A stretch of 64,000 nucleotides of DNA, taken from RUG11462 sp045649405 (GTDB lineage: Bacteria; Bacillota; Clostridia; Oscillospirales; Acutalibacteraceae). Position 1 is the first letter of the stretch, and every line of letters starts with the position of its first letter. This document shows, piece by piece, positions 51,548 to 59,416 of the stretch. Under the pieces are notes generated by a model that had not been told where the DNA came from, did not search any database, and was given only the letters and a program-made list of their open reading frames with translations. The DNA lies in the NCBI GenBank assembly GCA_045649405.1, contig JAZRPW010000015.1, forward strand, positions 1-64,000. The letters are read 5' to 3'. A program made the translations under genes and the position numbers.

Positions 51548-51941
51548 ATTTTCTTTTGAAAGTTACCGAGTCAAAACGTTCTGCCATTTCTTTAGAAACT
51601 TCATAAAACACTTGGTAAAAATAGCAAGTGCAATTTCCATCTTTATGTTCGCAATTAAAATCATTTTGCAGGCATCTACTCAATACAATCGGTCCTTCAA
51701 TAGTTTCAATAACCTGTTTTAAGGTTATTTCTTCTGGCGATTTGTTAAGTTCATAACCACCACCAACACCTTTGTAAGACCTAACTATTCCTTGCGAAAC
51801 GAGTTTTCTAAGAATTTTTAAGCAAAACTTTTCAGTAACCCTTGTTTTTTCTGCAATTACTGCTGCACTTGTTCGACCCTCTTGCCCAGCCAAACAGTCA
51901 ACAATTCTCACAGCATAATCTGTTTCAAGGCTTATACGCAT
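51546..51941 (-). CDS. Rrf2-family transcriptional regulator
   Basis: A 131-aa winged-helix regulator. It has RISLETDYAVRIVDCLA, VTEKFCLKILRKLVSQGIV and GVGGGYELNKSPEEITL, the Rrf2 signatures. Three clustered Cys (about C90, C97, C104, plus C106) in the CLQNDFNCEHKDGNCTC region could hold an iron-sulfur cluster as in IscR or NsrR. No iron-sulfur genes are adjacent. It follows rpoD by 11 bp and may be cotranscribed with it. Confidence 0.9.
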   Translation of the reverse strand: MRISLETDYAVRIVDCLAGQEGRTSAAVIAEKTRVTEKFCLKILRKLVSQGIVRSYKGVGGGYELNKSPEEITLKQVIETIEGPIVLSRCLQNDFNCEHKDGNCTCYFYQVFYEVSKEMAERFDSVTFKRK

Positions 51942-51952
51942 TTTCGCACCTC

Positions 51953-52993
51953 TTATTTGTCTCTAAATTTATTTGAACGAACAGGGTGACGAAGTTTTCT
52001 TAATGCTTTTGCTTCAATTTGACGAATTCTTTCACGAGTAACATTGAATTCCAAACCAACTTCTTCTAATGTATGACATCTACCATCTTTAAGGCCAAAA
52101 CGAAGTCTAATTACATTTTCTTCTCTTGGAGCCAAAGTTTTAAGAACTGCGTCAATATCTTCATTTGTGATTGTTTTTAACGCAGCATCATCTGGAGCTA
52201 AAGCATCATCATCTTTAATAAAGTCCATAAGTCTTGAGTCTTCCTCAGGACCAATTGGTGTTTCCATTGAAACCGGTTCTTGAGCAACTCTTACAATTTC
52301 TCTTACTCTTGCAACTGTAAGACCCATTGCTTTTGCAATTTCTTCTTCTGTTGCTTCTTTACCATTTTCATGGAGAAGTTGACTTTGAACTTTTTTCAAT
52401 TTATTAATTGTTTCAACCATATGAACAGGAATACGAATTGTTCTTGCTTGGTCAGCAATTGCTCTTGTAATTGCTTGTCTAATCCACCAAGTAGCATATG
52501 TTGAAAATTTAAAACCTTTTGTGTGGTCAAATTTTTCAACTGCTTTAATAAGACCAACGTTACCTTCTTGAATAAGGTCTAAGAAATGCATTCCACGACC
52601 AACATATCTCTTAGCAATAGATACAACAAGACGAAGGTTAGCTTCTGTCAAACGTTGTTTTGCCATTTTGTCGCCATCTAAGATTTTTTGAGCAAGTTCA
52701 ATTTCTTCTTCACCTGTCAAAAGCGGAACTCTACCGATTTCTTTCAAATAAAGTTTAACAGGGTCATTTAATGTGATATCATCAATAACCAATGCATTGT
52801 CAAGCTCTTCTTGAGAAATCTCTTCAAGTTCTTCAACAGGTGGTTCTTCTAAATCATCGAAATCTGGCTCTTTATCATAATCATCTGTAATTTTAACGTC
52901 AACAGTATCATCGATAAGGTCGTGTTTTTCGTTTTCAATCTCACTCATTTTATCATTAATTTCATTATTAATTTCTTTATTAATCTCAGCCAT
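51953..52993 (-). CDS. rpoD: RNA polymerase primary sigma factor
   Basis: A 346-aa sigma-70. An acidic N-terminus (about 1-75) is followed by region 1.2, region 2 (DLIQEGNVGLIKAVEKFDHTKGFKFSTYATWWIRQAI), region 3 and region 4 (TLEEVGLEFNVTRERIRQIEAKALRKL). It follows dnaG by 9 bp in the classic dnaG-rpoD order and would recognise the TTGACA/TATAAT promoters seen across this window. Confidence 0.97.
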   Translation of the reverse strand: MAEINKEINNEINDKMSEIENEKHDLIDDTVDVKITDDYDKEPDFDDLEEPPVEELEEISQEELDNALVIDDITLNDPVKLYLKEIGRVPLLTGEEEIELAQKILDGDKMAKQRLTEANLRLVVSIAKRYVGRGMHFLDLIQEGNVGLIKAVEKFDHTKGFKFSTYATWWIRQAITRAIADQARTIRIPVHMVETINKLKKVQSQLLHENGKEATEEEIAKAMGLTVARVREIVRVAQEPVSMETPIGPEEDSRLMDFIKDDDALAPDDAALKTITNEDIDAVLKTLAPREENVIRLRFGLKDGRCHTLEEVGLEFNVTRERIRQIEAKALRKLRHPVRSNKFRDK

Positions 52994-53002
52994 TTTTTAG
53001 TC

Positions 53003-54769
53003 CTAACCTTTCTTGTTTTTTCCTAAATTATTCATTGCTTTTAAAAATTCGTCATCGTCCATATTAGATGGCGAAACAATTCCAAGTTTATCTTTTTCTT
53101 CAATTATTACTTTTATGCAGTCATCAATAATCTGCTCAATGTGTTGAGAAGAAGATAACTTGTTATTTATTTCAATTACCTTTCCAAGTTCCTTTGAATC
53201 AAAACTATCAGAAAGATAAGAAATATTAAATTCATTATAATTTTCCAAAATTTCTATCAATTTCAAGTACAAATTTTTATTAAAATCTGTTAAAAAAACA
53301 TCGGAATTTAGATTTTGTTTCATATAGTCAAGATATTTTGGGAAATGCATTAAAATTGAAAGAATAGTTTCTTCAGCTGCACTTGCTCTTTTGAATTGTT
53401 TTGCTTGTGGATTAACATCACTTGCAGAAAATCTTGGAGTAGTAAAATCAACTAAAGTTTTCTTGAGTTTTCTATTATCTTTTGATTTTTTTACTTTGCT
53501 TATTCTAGTCAAAATTGTTGATTTATCAACACCTGTTTCTTCAGAAACTCGACCTGCATAGATATTTATCGCCATATCATCATAAATGTCTGACAAAATA
53601 TCAATTGCGCCTTTTAAATATTCAAGTTTGCCGGCATCAGAATTAATATCAACTGTATTTTTAACACCAATAAGTTTGAACTCAATATCATTTTTAGCGC
53701 CTTCAAGCAACATTCTAAAACGCTCTGCACCATATTCTTTGATATATTCATCTGGGTCTTTTCCACCCTCAACCTGCAAAATACGGATTTTAATGCCGGT
53801 TGTTTTTAAAATTTCAATTGCCCTTTTGGTTGCCTTTTGGCCTGCTTCATCAATATCCATTGTAACAACAATTTCTTTGAAATAACGAGAAAGTAAATTT
53901 GCTTGGTCTGCGGTAAATGAAGTACCCAAAGCACCAACAGCGTTATCAAAACCTGCTTGATGAAGAGCAATTGTGTCCATATAACCTTCTGTCAAAATAA
54001 CTGTTTCACTACCTGAATTTTTAGCAAGATTCAAGCCATAAAGATTTTTACTCTTTTTAAAAACAGGAGTGTCAGAAGAGTTAATATATTTTGCACCCTC
54101 TTCGCCAGGGAATTTTCTGCCACCAAAAGCAATAACATTGCCCCTTAAATCAAATATTGGGTACATTACTTTTTTGCGGAATCTATCATATGCTCTGCCT
54201 GTTTTTTGTGACTTGCCACAAACATTTGCAACAATCATATCACTTTCAGAAAAACCTTTTGATTTCAAATGATTTCTCAAAGCGTCAAAACTGTCAGGCG
54301 CATAACCAAGACCAAATTTCTTTATTGTGTCAACAGACAAATTTCTTGAAGCAAAATATTTTGCACCAATGCCGTCATCAACTTTTTCAACTAAACATTG
54401 GAAGAAAAATTTCGCAGTTTCACGGTTAATTGCCAAAACTGTTCTGCGCAATTTTTCGGCAGAATCATCATAACCAGTGTCAGGCATTGACATTCCACTT
54501 CTGTCTGCTAAAAGTTTAACCGCCTCAATATAGTCAAGGTTTTCAGCAGTTTTTATGAATGTAACAACATCTCCACCACTTTGGCAACCATAACAATAAA
54601 ATGAATTTGTGTTTGGGTAAACAGTAAAAGAAGGTGTTCTTTCATTGTGAAACGGGCATAAACCTTTGAGTGTAGAACCTGTCCTTTTCAACACAACATA
54701 AGAAGAAATAACCTCTTCAATTGGATTTTTATATTGTAATTCATTAATAAAATCTTCTGATAATTTCAA
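53003..54769 (-). CDS. dnaG: DNA primase
   Basis: A 588-aa primase that makes RNA primers for replication. The N-terminal zinc ribbon has CPFHNERTPSF and YCYGC, the TOPRIM core has TEGYMDTIALHQAG and MDIDEAG, and the C-terminal region (about 440-588) is the helicase-binding part. I prefer the TTG at 54769, nine bases after GAAAGGTG, since the GTG at 54781 overlaps that ribosome site. First gene of dnaG-rpoD after the dGTPase gene. Confidence 0.95.
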   Translation of the reverse strand: MKLSEDFINELQYKNPIEEVISSYVVLKRTGSTLKGLCPFHNERTPSFTVYPNTNSFYCYGCQSGGDVVTFIKTAENLDYIEAVKLLADRSGMSMPDTGYDDSAEKLRRTVLAINRETAKFFFQCLVEKVDDGIGAKYFASRNLSVDTIKKFGLGYAPDSFDALRNHLKSKGFSESDMIVANVCGKSQKTGRAYDRFRKKVMYPIFDLRGNVIAFGGRKFPGEEGAKYINSSDTPVFKKSKNLYGLNLAKNSGSETVILTEGYMDTIALHQAGFDNAVGALGTSFTADQANLLSRYFKEIVVTMDIDEAGQKATKRAIEILKTTGIKIRILQVEGGKDPDEYIKEYGAERFRMLLEGAKNDIEFKLIGVKNTVDINSDAGKLEYLKGAIDILSDIYDDMAINIYAGRVSEETGVDKSTILTRISKVKKSKDNRKLKKTLVDFTTPRFSASDVNPQAKQFKRASAAEETILSILMHFPKYLDYMKQNLNSDVFLTDFNKNLYLKLIEILENYNEFNISYLSDSFDSKELGKVIEINNKLSSSQHIEQIIDDCIKVIIEEKDKLGIVSPSNMDDDEFLKAMNNLGKNKKG

Positions 54770-54799
54770 GCTCTCACCCACCTTTCAAATGTTTTTAAC

Positions 54800-55795
54800 T
54801 TAAAATACCATCCAAGATTTTGGAACGAAAAACTCATTATAAATATGAGTTGCATATCTATCAGTCATACCACCAATATAATCAGCAACAGCACGAGGCA
54901 CACCCTCATTTTTAGCAATCAATTTATATTGTTCTGGCAACCTATCAGTATTTTCACACAAATGCACAAACAAAGTTTTAATCATTTGTTCAACCTTTGG
55001 TTCTTCTGACTTAGCAGTCATATTGGTATAAACTGATTTGAACATAAATTTGTGAAAAGCATCAAATGCTTCTCTATCACATTCACACAAATCAATATCA
55101 TTAGTGCCATTGTTGATGATTGATTTTACCATTGCATTAATACGTTTAGATTTTGAATTACCAAAAGCGTTTCTCACAATTTCAGGAATATCTTCTTCTG
55201 TCAAAATTCCTGCTTTCCCAGCATCATCAAAATCGTGATTCATATAAGCAATTTTATCTGCAAATTTAACAATTCTGCCTTCTAAAGTAGCAGCATCTTT
55301 ATTAGTATGACAAACAATACCATCTAAAACTTCATATGTAAGATTTAAGCCTTCTCCGCTTTTTTCAAGAGAGTCACAAACTCTAACGCTTTGCTCGTAA
55401 TGACGAAAACCACCATCTAAAACTTCATTCAAAGCACGCTCGCCTGCGTGACCAAAAGGAGTGTGGCCTAAATCGTGACCGAGTGAAATTGCTTCGGTCA
55501 AATCTTCATTCAAACACAAAGCACGAGCAATTGTACGCGCAATTTGATTAACTTCTAATGTGTGAGTTAAACGAGTTCTATAATGGTCGCCACCAGGAGC
55601 GATGAAAACCTGAGTTTTATGCTTTAATCTTCTAAAAGATGAAGAGTGAATAATTCTATCTCTATCACGTTGAAAATCAGTTCTAATATCACACTTTTCT
55701 TCTTCTGTTTTTCTACCCTTTGAATTAGAAGAAAGCGTCGCAGCAGAACACAAAAACATTTTTTCGTTATTTTCAATGTTTTCTCTAATACACAT
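54800..55795 (-). CDS. dGTP triphosphohydrolase-like HD protein
   Basis: A 331-aa HD-superfamily enzyme. It has FQRDRDRIIHSSSFRRLKHKTQVF, RTRLTHTLEV and the metal-binding GHDLGHTPFGHAGE. Relatives remove triphosphate from dGTP or other dNTPs. I chose the ATG at 55795 because AAAGGAGT lies 7 nt before it. Being upstream of dnaG fits a role in nucleotide control. Confidence 0.93.
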   Translation of the reverse strand: MCIRENIENNEKMFLCSAATLSSNSKGRKTEEEKCDIRTDFQRDRDRIIHSSSFRRLKHKTQVFIAPGGDHYRTRLTHTLEVNQIARTIARALCLNEDLTEAISLGHDLGHTPFGHAGERALNEVLDGGFRHYEQSVRVCDSLEKSGEGLNLTYEVLDGIVCHTNKDAATLEGRIVKFADKIAYMNHDFDDAGKAGILTEEDIPEIVRNAFGNSKSKRINAMVKSIINNGTNDIDLCECDREAFDAFHKFMFKSVYTNMTAKSEEPKVEQMIKTLFVHLCENTDRLPEQYKLIAKNEGVPRAVADYIGGMTDRYATHIYNEFFVPKSWMVF

Positions 55796-55845
55796 CTCAT
55801 TCACTCCTTTATACTTAATTATTCGACAAAAATTCTAAAAACCCT

Positions 55846-56478
55846 TTAATCTTTTACATCAAATTTAAAATATTTTTTATCAGTAAGTTTTGGCAAGATT
55901 TTTCCAGAGAATTTTTCTGCTAATTCATCTGACAATTTTTCGAATTGACCTGCTTTGATATAACATTCAAGTTTAACAGTATCAGCAAAGTCAGATGATT
56001 CAATTTGAACGTTAAATTTCACAAAAATGCTTTGCAAAGTATTATAAAATCCATAATCACATTCAATAGAAAAACAGTCACACTCAGACATTTCAATAAT
56101 GCCGCTTAAATTCACAGCACCTTTGCAACCTTCTGAATAAGCGCGTGTAAGACCACCTGTACCAAGCAAAATCCCACCAAAATATCTTGTTACAACAACG
56201 CAAACGTCAGTAAGACCTTTTTTTGTGAGAACTTCTAAAACTGGAAGGCCCCCTGTACCTTGTGGCTCGCCATCATCTGAATATCTTTGTTTATTGTTTT
56301 CACGCAAAACATAAGCATAAACATTGTGTCTTGCATCAGAATGTTTTTTCTTGATACTATTAACAAAATCAATTGCTTGCGCTTCGGTTTGACAAGGCTT
56401 TATATACCCAATAAACCTTGATTTTTTCTCGACAAAAGTATAGTCACATTCCTTGTCAACAGTCAAATAACCAGCCAA
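55846..56478 (-). CDS. YigZ/IMPACT-family protein
   Basis: A 210-aa protein with the UPF0029 N-terminal domain (KKSRFIGYIKPC, DARHNVYAYVL, SDDGEPQGTGGLPVLEVL, VVVTRYFGGILLGTGGLTRAYS) and a C-terminal DUF1949-like domain. The family is linked to translation or stress responses, but its chemistry is not settled. TTG start at 56478 after AAAGGGGTGA. Confidence 0.92.
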   Translation of the reverse strand: MAGYLTVDKECDYTFVEKKSRFIGYIKPCQTEAQAIDFVNSIKKKHSDARHNVYAYVLRENNKQRYSDDGEPQGTGGLPVLEVLTKKGLTDVCVVVTRYFGGILLGTGGLTRAYSEGCKGAVNLSGIIEMSECDCFSIECDYGFYNTLQSIFVKFNVQIESSDFADTVKLECYIKAGQFEKLSDELAEKFSGKILPKLTDKKYFKFDVKD

Positions 56479-56511
56479 ATTCTCACCCCTTTAATGTCTT
56501 ATAATAATGGA

Positions 56512-56544
56512 AAAAGCCGTAACCATCAAACGATAGCTACGGCA
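56512..56544 (-). terminator. Terminator after rpmE
   Basis: On the minus strand a hairpin GCCGTAgcta ... ggtTACGGC is followed by TTTTT. Confidence 0.65.
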
Positions 56545-56557
56545 TATTCTGCTAAAA

Positions 56558-56761
56558 TTATTTTGCAGCGTTGAATCTTCTGTTGAAACGGTCAACACGT
56601 CCGCCTGAATCAACGAGTTTTTGTCTGCCTGTAAAGAACGGATGACATTTTGAACAAATATCAACACGGAGTTCTTTTTTAGTAGATTTTGTTTCAAATT
56701 CATTACCGCAAGCACATTTAACTGTACATACTTCGTAATCTGGATGAATATCCTTTCTCAT
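56558..56761 (-). CDS. rpmE: 50S ribosomal protein L31 (zinc-binding form)
   Basis: A 67-aa L31 of the C+ type, with Zn ligands C16, C18, C36 and C39 (CACG and CSKCHPF). It has the conserved DIHPDYE start and TGRQKLVDSGGRVDRFNRRF end. AAAGGA precedes the ATG. The zinc-bound form suggests that a zinc-free paralogue may exist elsewhere. Confidence 0.97.
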   Translation of the reverse strand: MRKDIHPDYEVCTVKCACGNEFETKSTKKELRVDICSKCHPFFTGRQKLVDSGGRVDRFNRRFNAAK

Positions 56762-56819
56762 TCTATATCAATCCTTTCTTGTAAGCGTATTTAGACGCAC
56801 TTATTTCGTTAACGAAGTT

Positions 56820-56848
56820 ATCTTATCACAAAACAACTACAAATGCAA
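56820..56848 (-). promoter_or_regulatory. rpmE promoter
   Basis: On the minus strand, TTGCAT (56848-56843), 17 nt and TAAGAT (56825-56820). The roughly 50-nt leader contains a small GCGTCT/AGACGC-like hairpin. Confidence 0.6.
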
Positions 56849-56887
56849 GCATTTTTTTAAAAAAATAATAAATTTTATAAATTTTTG

Positions 56888-56916
56888 TTGTAAACTAAGC
56901 GAATTTATGATAAAAT
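56888..56916 (+). promoter_or_regulatory. Promoter of the exonuclease gene
   Basis: TTGTAA (56888-56893), 17 nt and TAAAAT (56911-56916). Confidence 0.6.
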
Positions 56917-56941
56917 CCTTATTAATTTGGAGGTGATTTTT

Positions 56942-57808
56942 ATAAACTACATTATTCTTGACTTGGAATTTAATAGCACAAAGATTCCTGAAAGTGATAA
57001 ACACATTAATGAAATAATTGAAATTGGTGCTGTCAAATTGAATGATAGGTTTATTGAAATCGACTCTTTTACTTCAATGGTTAAACCTATTTTTTCAAAG
57101 AAGTTAAACTCATTTGTTAAAAAGTTGACACACATCACAGAAAAAGAATTAAAAAAATCCAAAGACTTTAAAAGTGTTATTGATGATTTTGTAAAATGGT
57201 GCGCACCTGATGCAGAAACTATATTTTTAACCTGGTCTGACACCGATTTGCACGTGTTGGTTGAAAATTACAAAGAAATTTTAAAACGTGACAGCGTGGA
57301 TTTTATTATAAATTATTCTGATTTACAAAAATATGTCCAAACATATATAAAGACAGAAAACAACAATCAAATCAGTCTTAAAGCAGCTGCTGAACATTAT
57401 AATATAAATACAGAAAACTTTTCACTTCACAGAGCCGAAGATGATAGTAGAATTTGTGGTAAAATTTTGGGCTCTTGCTATGAAAAAGAAACTTTTTCAA
57501 AACACATTAGAAGTGTTAATGACCCTGACTTTTATAAAAAATTGCTTTTTAAACCATATTCAATTTCTGATTTAAAGGCAGAAGGCATTGATAAAGATAA
57601 AATCTTTTTTGACTGCCCTGTTTGTAAAAACAAAATTAAATTTAATGGTAAATACAACCCAAAAATCAAAGCGTTTACTAATATTACCAGATGTGACAAA
57701 TGCAAAAAGAAAATTGCTGTTACATTTAGATTCAAAAAATCTTATGATAAAATCAATATCTCTTCTAGAGCAAGAGAATTTGTTAAAAAGCCAAAAGCTT
57801 CGGAATAA
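56942..57808 (+). CDS. DEDD-type 3'-5' exonuclease with C-terminal zinc ribbon; unusual start codon
   Basis: A roughly 288-aa protein. The RNase T/DnaQ-like exonuclease domain has LDLEFN (Exo I DxE), WSDTDLHVL (Exo II) and LHRAEDDSR (Exo III HxAxxD). A zinc ribbon follows near 215-265 (CPVCKNK and CDKCKKK). The ribosome site GGAGGTGA (56929-56936) is followed by ATTTTTATAAACTAC with no ATG, GTG or TTG at the right place; homologous starts suggest MNYIILDLEF, so ATA at 56942 (or ATT at 56936) would be the start. The in-frame TTG at 56927 lies inside the ribosome site. Substrate, RNA or DNA, unknown. Confidence 0.85.
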   Translation: MNYIILDLEFNSTKIPESDKHINEIIEIGAVKLNDRFIEIDSFTSMVKPIFSKKLNSFVKKLTHITEKELKKSKDFKSVIDDFVKWCAPDAETIFLTWSDTDLHVLVENYKEILKRDSVDFIINYSDLQKYVQTYIKTENNNQISLKAAAEHYNINTENFSLHRAEDDSRICGKILGSCYEKETFSKHIRSVNDPDFYKKLLFKPYSISDLKAEGIDKDKIFFDCPVCKNKIKFNGKYNPKIKAFTNITRCDKCKKKIAVTFRFKKSYDKINISSRAREFVKKPKASE

Positions 57809-57824
57809 TCTCGAAGCTTTATTT
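57793..57824. terminator. Bidirectional terminator between the exonuclease and yunB
   Basis: Hairpin AAAGCTTCG-gaataatct-CGAAGCTTT with T-rich flanks. Confidence 0.8.
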
Positions 57825-58454
57825 TATTGCGATGTTGGTATAATTCTCTGGAACATTACCTACAATTATCATTTCATTAAGCAAAATCTCGCTTGAGAAA
57901 ACTGTGTTAGTGTTAAAAAGTGGGGTTATAATGCACACTTGCGTTGTAAAATAAATAGAAAAGTTATGTTTAGACTGATTTATGCCAGTAGAAGCAAACT
58001 CTGATTTATAAGCGCAATCTACTGTATTACTCATCTCATAATTAAATTTTATATTTGGTCCTCTACCGTATGTAAACTCATTATCGATAAAGGACCCAAG
58101 CCGAATTGCAATTGAATCAATATCTAAATTTTTGAAACCATTAGAAATGTTTTTTAAAATTATTAATTTCAACTTACTCAAATAAACGCTATCAGTTGTA
58201 ACTGATTTTACATTTGAATTTTCATCATAACTTATATTAATAAGTGAATTAAAGTCAACATTTTCTTCTTGTAATGCATCTAAAACAGCTTTGTTAATTA
58301 TTCTTTCATTAACAGCTTGTGCATCATTAATTGCAACTTCAAGCATAATTGGTCTTACATTAGTTTCAGTAAAAACAATTAATAGTAATAAAAAAAGCGA
58401 AATTATAGAGCAAAAAATAAATGTTCTAAAATTTCGCTTATATTTATATCTCAT
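57819..58454 (-). CDS. yunB: Sporulation protein YunB
   Basis: A roughly 211-aa protein with an N-terminal Lys/Arg-rich stretch, one transmembrane helix (about residues 13-32) and an outer domain with RLGSFIDNEFTYGRGPNIKF and SKHNFSIYFTTQVCIITPL, the YunB family pattern. YunB of Bacillus is made in the mother cell and affects spore coat/cortex formation. ATG at 58454 is the likely start; in-frame GTGs lie up to 9 bp upstream. It supports a spore-forming host. Confidence 0.85.
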   Translation of the reverse strand: MRYKYKRNFRTFIFCSIISLFLLLLIVFTETNVRPIMLEVAINDAQAVNERIINKAVLDALQEENVDFNSLINISYDENSNVKSVTTDSVYLSKLKLIILKNISNGFKNLDIDSIAIRLGSFIDNEFTYGRGPNIKFNYEMSNTVDCAYKSEFASTGINQSKHNFSIYFTTQVCIITPLFNTNTVFSSEILLNEMIIVGNVPENYTNIAIK

Positions 58455-58503
58455 AACCACCACCCCACACAGTATTGTATGAATTTTGGGTGATTTAGGT
58501 TAA

Positions 58504-59403
58504 TTAAAAGTTAGAAGCAACGTCAAGTCCGTTGTCGCAAAGCAACCAGCATTTTATATAGGTATATATTGGTGCAAAGGTTGACATAACAATATTATCT
58601 AACTCTTTAAAAACTTTTGCGCTTTCATAAACATTACCATTTGAAATGCCACACAAAACAACTGGAATGTTTTTTTCTTTAGCTTGTTTTACAAACTCAA
58701 AAAACAAACCGTCATCTGTTTTTAATGTGCCTGAATGATATGTTTCAATTATAACACATTTTTCATTGCTCAAAGTCGGAAAAGTCATTCCAACAGTAGA
58801 TTTTATGCGTAAAATATTTGATTTTAAATTCAATTTATAATCACTCAAATCTAAAATCTTTTCATCTAAAACATCATTTTCAATGCTTCTTAATTTGTCA
58901 GAAAAAGTATCATAATCTAAAAGTTTTTCAGGGCAGTGAACAACTACTTCTTCCCCGTTATTTTTATAAGCAACATAAACAGATGGAGTTTTATTTTGGT
59001 TTACATAATTGATTGCGCCACAGAAATTATCAAAACCATTAGCACGTTCATCTTCAAGTGGAAAATTGCTTGAAACAAACAAAACAGGTATATCAATTTT
59101 ACCAAGCATTATTTTCAAAGCCGATGCTGAATAATGCAAAGTGTCAGTTCCGTGAACAACAATAATTCCGTCATAATCTTTGTTTAAATTATCTTTAACA
59201 CAACTGAAAAGTTTTAAAATGTGAATGGAAGATAAATTCTCACTCAAAATGAAATATGGTTCAACTGTGTCAAATTCAACTGTTTCATCGATTTGTTTGT
59301 ACTTTTCAATCAGCGTGTATGGCTTTTTTGTGTCAACATCAATAACGCCATTTTCTAATGTTGAGCAAATTGTCCCACCTGTAAAAACAACGAGTATTTT
59401 CAT
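58504..59403 (-). CDS. L-asparaginase
   Basis: A 299-aa type I (cytoplasmic) asparaginase. The two catalytic Thr regions are present: FTGGTICS at the N-terminus and HGTDTLHYSASAL near residue 85. There is no signal peptide. It hydrolyses asparagine to aspartate and ammonia. It follows the first GH31 gene by 13 bp and is probably read from its promoter. Slightly shorter than the usual 320-330 aa; the C-terminal part is trimmed. Confidence 0.92.
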   Translation of the reverse strand: MKILVVFTGGTICSTLENGVIDVDTKKPYTLIEKYKQIDETVEFDTVEPYFILSENLSSIHILKLFSCVKDNLNKDYDGIIVVHGTDTLHYSASALKIMLGKIDIPVLFVSSNFPLEDERANGFDNFCGAINYVNQNKTPSVYVAYKNNGEEVVVHCPEKLLDYDTFSDKLRSIENDVLDEKILDLSDYKLNLKSNILRIKSTVGMTFPTLSNEKCVIIETYHSGTLKTDDGLFFEFVKQAKEKNIPVVLCGISNGNVYESAKVFKELDNIVMSTFAPIYTYIKCWLLCDNGLDVASNF

Positions 59404-59416
59404 AAATTCTCCTAAA

